Below, one piece after another: positions 13,034-17,662 of a stretch of 17,662 nt of DNA (position 1 is its first letter; every line of letters begins with the position of its first letter). Under the pieces are notes generated by a model. That model was not told where the DNA came from. It saw only the letters and a program-made list of their open reading frames with translations, and did not search any database. The translations under genes and the position numbers were made by a program. Source of the stretch: JBDKGV01 sp039798005 (GTDB taxonomy: Bacteria > Fibrobacterota > Fibrobacteria > UBA5070); NCBI GenBank assembly GCA_039798005.1, contig JBDKGV010000051.1, forward strand, positions 1 through 17,662, given 5' to 3'.

Positions 13034-14463
13034 AGGCGGGTGTCCAGGAAATGCTGCCAGGCCAGGCGTCGGCGCTCGAGGAGCTCTGAATCGAAGGCCG
13101 CATCCGGGACGAAGGTGACCTCGGAGCGGCGCGCCAGTTCAAGCGCCAGGGCCGCTTCCTCATGGTGGATCGGCGAGGGCATTTGGGCCAGGACATCCAT
13201 GGGCGACTCGCCGTGGCAGAGCCGGATGGCGAATTCCCAACAGCGGCCCAAGGGTTCGCAAAAGCCGTCGATGGATCGGAACAGGTCCATGGCGTTTTTC
13301 AGGTCGCCGTAATGGGCGAGGAAGATCCCCGAGGCCAACCGCACCAAGGGGTCGTGGGGAGCCATGCTCATGGGACGGCTCAGGAGCTCCATGCCCTTTT
13401 CGGGGTGGTTCTCCTCCAGTTCCAGAAGGGAAAGCCATACGCACGCCTCGATGCTCATGCTTGCCGCGATGTGCTCCAAGGCGGCGCGATCGGAGCGGGT
13501 GCGGGCGCAACGGGTGCCCGCCTCCAGGGAGGCTCCGGGATTCCCCAGGTTGCGGGCATGCAGGGAGTCGCGTTCGAGAGTGCTCCAGTCGCCGGTGCGC
13601 CATGCCCATTCCAGTCGCGCAACCGGCAATTCCAGCGTGGCGACCTCCTCCTCGACCAGGGTCAGCACTTCGGCGGCTTGGGAAAGGTGGCCGGATTGCG
13701 AGAGGATCTGCCCGAAGAGCGCGCGCAACTTCCCGCCCCAAGGCCATTGAGTCCGGTGGAGCGACGGCGCGTTGGCAAAGAGGTTCCATGCCTCTTCCAG
13801 GACTTCGCGGCGCTCGGTAAGGCACTCCGGGGCATCCAGGATCTGGGCCTGCTTGAACAGGTCGTAGGCGTCGGCCTTGCCATTTTCCCGTACGCGACGG
13901 TGGATGCGCAGGTTGCGCTCGATCTTGGCCCGTGCCGTCACGATCTCGCTTGCGTACCCGTGGTGGATGAGAATGACATCGGTCTGCGGCGGGGCGGTCT
14001 CCCCGGCGGCCCACAGCGAATCGCCGACCGACTCATGGATGGCGCGCTGGAAGCGGATGCGCGGGTCGTTGCGGAACAGGCGGGGCAACGGCACCTCGGT
14101 GTGGCCACCGAACCGGTCGAGCAGCCGCATGCGCACCATGCAGCCCAGGTCGGGAAGCTCGATGGCCTTGGCGAGTTCCGTGACGGATTTTGTCAAAAGC
14201 TCCTCGTCGGCGTCGATCACCAGGATCCACGGCTGGTTCGCAAGCGCAAGGGACGCGTTGCGGGCGGCCGCGAAGTCCTCGTCCCAAGGATGGTGGCCGA
14301 TGCGGGCGCCGTGGGCCAGGGCGATCTCGACGCTGCGATCCGTGGAGCCGGTGTCGATCACGACGATCTCGGCGACATGGGGGTGCAAGGAGCCAAGGCA
14401 ACGCGCCAGAGACCGTTCCTCGTCGCGAACGATCAGGCAGGCGGAGATGGGAAGTTTGTTCAC
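13030..14463 (-). CDS. Glycosyltransferase family 2 (GT-A fold) with TPR-like C-terminal part
   Basis: 477 residues. Residues 1-100 are a typical GT2 nucleotide-sugar-binding half: ISACLIVRDEERSLARCLGS (6-25), EIVVIDTGSTDRSVEIA (32-48), then ARNASLALANQPWILVIDAD (67-86) with the DAD metal motif at 84-86 and a following EE. LFRNDPRIRFQRAIHESVGD (~128) is the conserved acceptor-side segment of this subgroup. Residues about 180-470 are all helical and resemble degenerate TPR repeats (SLHRTQWPWGGKLRALFGQI, LASGIFLAHYGDLKNAMDLF). Such enzymes decorate surface glycans or proteins; the acceptor is unknown. The start is GTG at 14461-14463 with TAGG eight bases upstream. It lies 35 bases after queG and is the last gene of the pdxA-queG-GT run. 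Confidence 0.88.
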   Translation of the reverse strand: MNKLPISACLIVRDEERSLARCLGSLHPHVAEIVVIDTGSTDRSVEIALAHGARIGHHPWDEDFAAARNASLALANQPWILVIDADEELLTKSVTELAKAIELPDLGCMVRMRLLDRFGGHTEVPLPRLFRNDPRIRFQRAIHESVGDSLWAAGETAPPQTDVILIHHGYASEIVTARAKIERNLRIHRRVRENGKADAYDLFKQAQILDAPECLTERREVLEEAWNLFANAPSLHRTQWPWGGKLRALFGQILSQSGHLSQAAEVLTLVEEEVATLELPVARLEWAWRTGDWSTLERDSLHARNLGNPGASLEAGTRCARTRSDRAALEHIAASMSIEACVWLSLLELEENHPEKGMELLSRPMSMAPHDPLVRLASGIFLAHYGDLKNAMDLFRSIDGFCEPLGRCWEFAIRLCHGESPMDVLAQMPSPIHHEEAALALELARRSEVTFVPDAAFDSELLERRRLAWQHFLDTRL

Positions 14464-14498
14464 CTTTGGAACCTAGAATCTCAGAGGCGGCGCGACTC

Positions 14499-15509
14499 TC
14501 AAGGGTGTTGTTCGAGCCATTCCCGCAACCGGGGGTGGGTCTCGTCCTCAAGAGCTTCCCGGCGCAGGGTTTCGGCCTTTGCGGGATCGATGTTCTCCAA
14601 GGCTCGCAGCAGGACTTGGCGCAGCTTGGCGCGTCCGACGCGCTCAAGCGGTGTGCGCTTGGTCAAGGGGCCGGAGCCTCCGGCGGGCTTCAGGATTCGC
14701 ACCCAGTCCTCCCAACGGCTCGGCCATCCGGCGGGTGATGGCACCTCCGTGAGGTGGCGCCGGTTCCACGGACAAGCCTGTTGGCAGAGATCGCACCCCA
14801 GGACCTCCCCTTGCACGGCCCGGGCGGCGGGACCTTCGGAACTTTCCCGATCCTCGATGTTCCAGTGCGAGAGGCAGAGCCTTGCATCGAGCCGTCCGGG
14901 GGCCACCAGCGCTTGAGTGGGGCAGGCGTCCAGGCAGGCGGTGCAGGTGCCGCAGAAGTCCTGCATCGGGGGCGTCTGCTCGATCTCCTCGGACAAGAGC
15001 AGGACGCCCAGATTGGCGGCCGATCCCGCATGGCGCGAAAGCAGCAAGGTGTGCTTGCCGCGCCAGCCGAGTCCGGCCTTCACCGCGAGATCGACTTCCG
15101 GCAAGGGCATGACATCGACGCAGGAAAGCGTGCGCAAGGCCGGGATGCGTTCCTTGAGGCGCGTGGCCAGCGCGCGCAGGAATTCCTCGAGCACCCGGTG
15201 GTAGTCGATGCCTCGGGCGTAGCAGGCGATCAGGGGCCTTTCGCCGCGATCGACGGCGGCGGGCTCCAAGGGGTGGGGGCGACGAACCACCAGGGCCGAC
15301 TTGGCCCATGGCCATTCCTTGCGCGGATCGGCGCGCACGGCTTGGCTTTGGGCCAGCCAGTGGAGGGTGCCGTGATGGCCGGCCCCGGTCCATTCCGACA
15401 ATTTCTGTCGGCGCACCTCGGCATCGGCATCCGAAAGCGCTGCAAGTCCCCATTCCCACGGGCAATCGGCCAGCAGTTCGGACAGGATCTGTCGAAGGGC
15501 TCCGCTCAC
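14499..15509 (-). CDS. queG: Epoxyqueuosine reductase
   Basis: 336 residues with the chosen GTG start (15507-15509); E. coli QueG has about 379. It is a cobalamin-dependent iron-sulfur enzyme that reduces epoxyqueuosine to queuosine in tRNA wobble position 34, in the cytoplasm. Visible motifs are CYARGIDYHRVLEEFL (~96), SCVDVMPLPEVDLAVKAGLG (~129, with the family aspartate) and WRGKHTLLLS. Two [4Fe-4S] clusters are shown by CGTCTACLDACPT (Cys186, 189, 192, 196) with GCDLCQQACPWN (Cys239, 242, 246) and Cys212. A C-terminal HEAT-like region follows (LRQVLLRALENIDPAKAETL). The frame could start upstream, but the GTG overlaps the pdxA stop as GTGA and gives a normal N-terminus. No queuosine pathway partner is nearby. 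The family call is firm. Confidence 0.94.
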   Translation of the reverse strand: MSGALRQILSELLADCPWEWGLAALSDADAEVRRQKLSEWTGAGHHGTLHWLAQSQAVRADPRKEWPWAKSALVVRRPHPLEPAAVDRGERPLIACYARGIDYHRVLEEFLRALATRLKERIPALRTLSCVDVMPLPEVDLAVKAGLGWRGKHTLLLSRHAGSAANLGVLLLSEEIEQTPPMQDFCGTCTACLDACPTQALVAPGRLDARLCLSHWNIEDRESSEGPAARAVQGEVLGCDLCQQACPWNRRHLTEVPSPAGWPSRWEDWVRILKPAGGSGPLTKRTPLERVGRAKLRQVLLRALENIDPAKAETLRREALEDETHPRLREWLEQHP

Positions 15510-16513
15510 CGGGTCATGCGGTGCGCGAGGTTCAGGGCGTCGCGCAGGCTCGCGTCGTTGCCGGGCTCTTGCCATGCGATGTCAAACCCCGTGCCGTGAT
15601 CGGGGCTGGTGCGCACGATGGGAAGTCCCAAGGTCACGTTCACGCCGCGCAGGATCCCCTTCCTCAGGTCGAATCCCAAGGTCTTCATCACCGGGTGCCC
15701 CTGGTCGTGGTACAGGCTCACCACCCCGTCGAAGCGACCCGCCTTGAGAAGCGGGAACACGACATCGGCCGGAAGCGGACCCGTGGCGTCCAACCCTTCG
15801 GCCAACATGTCCTGAACGGCGGGCTCCACGACGTCGATCTCCTCGCGGCCGAAAAGCCCGTGCTCGCCCGCGTGCGGGTTGAGCCCGGCCACGCCGATCC
15901 GGGGTTTGACAATTCCTGTCCTTTGCAAGGTCGCGTGCAGGAGGCGGCCGGTGGCGACGATGCGCTCGCGCGTGCATTCCCGGGAAACGTCGGCAAGCGG
16001 GATGTGGGTCGTGACGAAGGCGGCCCACATCTTCCCCAAGTTCAAGGAAAGGCAGTGCGCTTGGATGCCGCAGCGGCGGGCGATATGGCCGGTGTGGCCG
16101 GAGAAGCCGGGGAGGGTGAGGGCGACCGACTCCTTGGCCAGCGGGGCGGTGACCATGGCGCGGGCCTTGCCCGAAAGACAGAGGTCGGTGGCGGCGTCGA
16201 CGCACAGGAGTGCCTGGGCGCCGGCCCAAGCGGTGACCTTTCCGGGTTCGATCGTGCCGGACTCCAGTCCGGGAGGAGACCACACATGGAGCTTCCCGAC
16301 GGCACGCGGTGCATCCATGTCGGGCAGGACGAGGATGCTGGCCGGATCAATGCCTTCGGCGTGGCAGGCGCGCTCGACGACGGAGGGATCTCCGATGAGC
16401 ACCACGGGCTTCTTTTCGCGGCTCGCGGCACGCACCGAAAGGCGGGGGCCTACGCCGTTTGGGTCGCCCAAGGTGATCACCAAGGGGGGGCGGACTCTGG
16501 CATTCTTTTCCAT
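15506..16513 (-). CDS. pdxA: 4-hydroxythreonine-4-phosphate dehydrogenase
   Basis: 335 residues, the usual PdxA length. It oxidises 4-phosphohydroxy-L-threonine with NAD in the DXP-dependent route to pyridoxal phosphate, in the cytoplasm. Motifs are VITLGDPNGVGP (~12), KARAMVTAPLAKES (~116), PGFSGHTGHIARRCG (~135), FVTTHIPLADVSRE (~166), GLNPHAGEHGLFGREE (~210), GPLPADVVFPLLKAGRFDGV (~245), SLYHDQGHPVMKTLGFD (~267), and NVTLGLPIVRTSPDHGTGFD (~289). The metal-binding histidines in GHT, NPHAGE and YHDQGH are present. GHT is followed by Gly where many members have Glu, and the first loop reads GDPNGVGP instead of GDPAGIGP. ATG at 16511-16513 lies 19 bases after the hairpin at 16533-16566 and has no clear ribosome site. 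It is coupled to queG by a GTGA overlap. Confidence 0.95.
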   Translation of the reverse strand: MEKNARVRPPLVITLGDPNGVGPRLSVRAASREKKPVVLIGDPSVVERACHAEGIDPASILVLPDMDAPRAVGKLHVWSPPGLESGTIEPGKVTAWAGAQALLCVDAATDLCLSGKARAMVTAPLAKESVALTLPGFSGHTGHIARRCGIQAHCLSLNLGKMWAAFVTTHIPLADVSRECTRERIVATGRLLHATLQRTGIVKPRIGVAGLNPHAGEHGLFGREEIDVVEPAVQDMLAEGLDATGPLPADVVFPLLKAGRFDGVVSLYHDQGHPVMKTLGFDLRKGILRGVNVTLGLPIVRTSPDHGTGFDIAWQEPGNDASLRDALNLAHRMTR

Positions 16514-16532
16514 GTGAGCATCAACATAAATG

Positions 16533-16566
16533 AAAGGCCCTCCCGGCGTTTGCCGGGAGGGCCTTT
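16533..16566 (-). terminator. Strong hairpin terminator between ompA-like gene and pdxA
   Basis: AAAGGCCCTCCCGGC (16533-16547) and GCCGGGAGGGCCTTT (16552-16566) are perfect 15-base inverted repeats with a 4-base loop. On the minus strand the 3' arm ends in CTTTCATTTAT, a moderate T-tract. On the plus strand it ends in CTTTTCC. It lies 24 bases after the OmpA stop codon and serves that gene, yet stands only 19 bases ahead of the pdxA ATG. Confidence 0.85.
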
Positions 16567-16590
16567 TCCATGCGATGACCTTTGAGTCGG

Positions 16591-17662
16591 TTACTTGACG
16601 CGGAACTCGATGCGGCGGTTCTTGGCGCGGCCTTCCTCGGTCTTGTTGTCACCGATGGGCTGGGCGGCTCCGTAGCCCTTCGAGGAGACCTGCTTGGTCG
16701 AAACGCCCAGGCTGACCAGGTATTTCTTCACGGCCTCGGCACGCTTGCCGGACAGGGCCTGGTTCTTCTTGGCGTTGCCGACATTGTCGGAGAATCCGGC
16801 GATCTCGATCTTGGCGGTCGGAGCCTTCTTGATCGCCTCGGCAGCGTGAGCCAGGGTGGGTGCGCTGGAGGAGTCGATCTCGGCCTTGCCGGTCTTGAAG
16901 AGAATGCCTTCGAGAGTGAGCTTCACGCCCTTCTCGATCTTGATCTCCACGCAACCCGAGGTATCCACCTTGGTGCCGACGGCAGTGCCGGGGCACTTGT
17001 CCTGGAAGTCGGCGACGCCGTCCTTGTCGGAGTCGACGGGGCAACCCGAAGCATCCACCTTGACACCGGCGGGAGTGCTTGCGCACTTGTCCTGGAAGTC
17101 GGGAACGGCATCCTTGTCGGAATCGACAGGGCAACCCGCAGCGTCCACGCTCACGCCGGCCGGGGTGGCGGCGCACTTGTCCTGGGGATCCAAGACGCCA
17201 TCCTTGTCGGCGTCAAGGACGACGACCACCGGAGCGATCACCGGGGCCACGACGGGCTCGGCGACCTTCTTGACCACGGCGGCCACCGGAGCGAACACGG
17301 GAGCGGGAGCCGCCTTCGTGCCGAAGCGCCAGGTCAAGCCAAGGCCCGCGCGGGGCAGTTCGTCGCGCTGGTCGTAGTAGTTGTCACCGGAGCTGAAGCC
17401 GTCGAGCTTGTCCCACTCGATGGAGTGGATGCGGTTTTCCACGTAGGCGGTGGCGGAGAAGCTCTCGGAAAAGAGCCATTCGATGCCCAGTTCCACCGGC
17501 ATGTAGAGGTTCCAGTCCAGATCGAAGACCTCTTGACCGAAGCTCTTGACGGTACCGAAGTCGGTGGATACACCCGTGGCAAGGTACGGGCGCCATGCGC
17601 CGAGAGCCTCAAAGCGCGGCTGGTAGATTCCCTGCACGCCGATGTTCGAGAACCACTCAGTG
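16591..17662 (-). CDS. OmpA-family porin with TSP type-3 repeats (5' end outside window)
   Basis: The frame is open to the window edge; 356 residues are seen. In order: part of an N-terminal beta-barrel (YLATGVSTDFGTVKSFGQEV, WNLYMPVELGIEWLF, ATAYVENRIHSIEW, LPRAGLGLTWRFG); an Ala/Pro/Val linker (APAPVFAPVAAVVKK onward); three Asp-rich thrombospondin type-3 calcium-binding repeats (DADKDGVLDPQDKC and kin); and an OmpA peptidoglycan-binding domain. The last has LTLEGILFKTGKAEIDSSSA, KIEIAGFSDNVGNAKKNQAL, LSGKRAEAVKKYL, SSKGYGAAQPIGDN and EEGRAKNRRIEFRVK, including the Asp and Arg that bind diaminopimelate in the family. It joins the outer membrane to peptidoglycan. The usual GHTD reads GFSD here. 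A GTG at 17637 lies inside the barrel and is not the start. The terminator at 16533-16566 follows. Confidence 0.95.
   Translation of the reverse strand, partial: TEWFSNIGVQGIYQPRFEALGAWRPYLATGVSTDFGTVKSFGQEVFDLDWNLYMPVELGIEWLFSESFSATAYVENRIHSIEWDKLDGFSSGDNYYDQRDELPRAGLGLTWRFGTKAAPAPVFAPVAAVVKKVAEPVVAPVIAPVVVVLDADKDGVLDPQDKCAATPAGVSVDAAGCPVDSDKDAVPDFQDKCASTPAGVKVDASGCPVDSDKDGVADFQDKCPGTAVGTKVDTSGCVEIKIEKGVKLTLEGILFKTGKAEIDSSSAPTLAHAAEAIKKAPTAKIEIAGFSDNVGNAKKNQALSGKRAEAVKKYLVSLGVSTKQVSSKGYGAAQPIGDNKTEEGRAKNRRIEFRVK
16951..17214 (-). repeat. Three tandem TSP type-3 coding repeats with a 90-base period
   Basis: The DKC codon block lies at 16993, 17083 and 17173, exactly 90 bases apart. Each unit has the pattern D-x-D-K-D-x-V-x-D-x-Q-D-K-C followed by a TPAGVxVDxxGC segment. 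Copies one and two also share PVDSDKD at the protein level. The exact 30-residue period shows recent or constrained tandem duplication within the OmpA linker. Confidence 0.9.

Noticed and set aside
13162..14916. A 584-residue open frame on the plus strand
   Set aside because: It lies opposite the glycosyltransferase and queG genes and shows no recognisable domain; a high-GC shadow frame.
15308..16585. A 425-residue open frame on the plus strand
   Set aside because: It is antisense to pdxA and part of queG, both firmly identified.
1..17662. CRISPR array, tRNA, rRNA or insertion sequence
   Set aside because: No regularly spaced identical repeats, tRNA-like cloverleaf, rRNA segment, transposase or terminal inverted repeats were seen on either strand by eye.

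Overview
The window is about 17.7 kb of dense, high-GC bacterial DNA. The cell is Gram-negative: there are two signal-peptide proteins that look like outer-membrane beta-barrels and an OmpA-type porin with thrombospondin type-3 repeats. The gene mix would suit a high-GC member of the Fibrobacterota or a neighbouring FCB/delta-type lineage, but that is a guess. I see no rRNA, tRNA or CRISPR. There are 14 protein genes, two of them cut by the window edges, and no stretch over 300 bases lacks a gene.

Layout. (1) 1-686 (+): end of enolase with an unusual Lys/Ala-rich tail, then a clear intrinsic terminator (723-758). (2) 898-5785 (-): five tightly joined genes, read from high to low coordinates. 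They encode a SpoIIE/PP2C-type phosphatase, a YfiH/LACC1-type multicopper-oxidase-like enzyme, an exported barrel-like protein, a compact UvrD-like helicase and a small HTH-PAS regulator. Every junction overlaps or is separated by one base, and one sigma70-like promoter lies at 5800-5828. (3) 5884-7859 (+): a membrane-anchored TPR protein, a terminator hairpin, then a chromate-transporter (ChrA) gene that starts only 19 bases after the T-tract. (4) 7989-10856 (+): a REC-DUF3369-HD-GYP response regulator (probable c-di-GMP phosphodiesterase), then an integron-integrase-type tyrosine recombinase with an extra N-terminal domain. Both have near-identical promoter candidates. (5) 11039-13033 (+): a large exported barrel-like protein and a small unknown protein. 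(6) 13030-16513 (-): pdxA, queG and a glycosyltransferase in one apparent operon, preceded by a strong hairpin. (7) 16591-17662 (-): the 3' part of an OmpA-family porin gene.

How the genes fit together. The window is mostly chromosomal housekeeping: glycolysis, vitamin B6 synthesis, tRNA queuosine and envelope. It also has several signalling genes: a PP2C phosphatase, HTH-PAS and HD-GYP. The most unusual item is the integron-type integrase at 9564-10856. It has every catalytic residue, the integron-specific insertion and the C-terminal RSPLD signature. It also carries about 105 extra N-terminal residues that look like a second, diverged copy of the core-binding domain. I could find no attC array, no cassette genes and no strict GTTRRRY core site beside it. 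Its promoter candidate puts the transcript start on the A of the ATG, so the message may be leaderless.

Support is strong for enolase, helicase, PP2C phosphatase, YfiH, ChrA, HD-GYP, integrase, PdxA, QueG, the GT2 enzyme and OmpA. It is weak for the roles of the barrel-like proteins and the 132-residue protein, and for all promoters.
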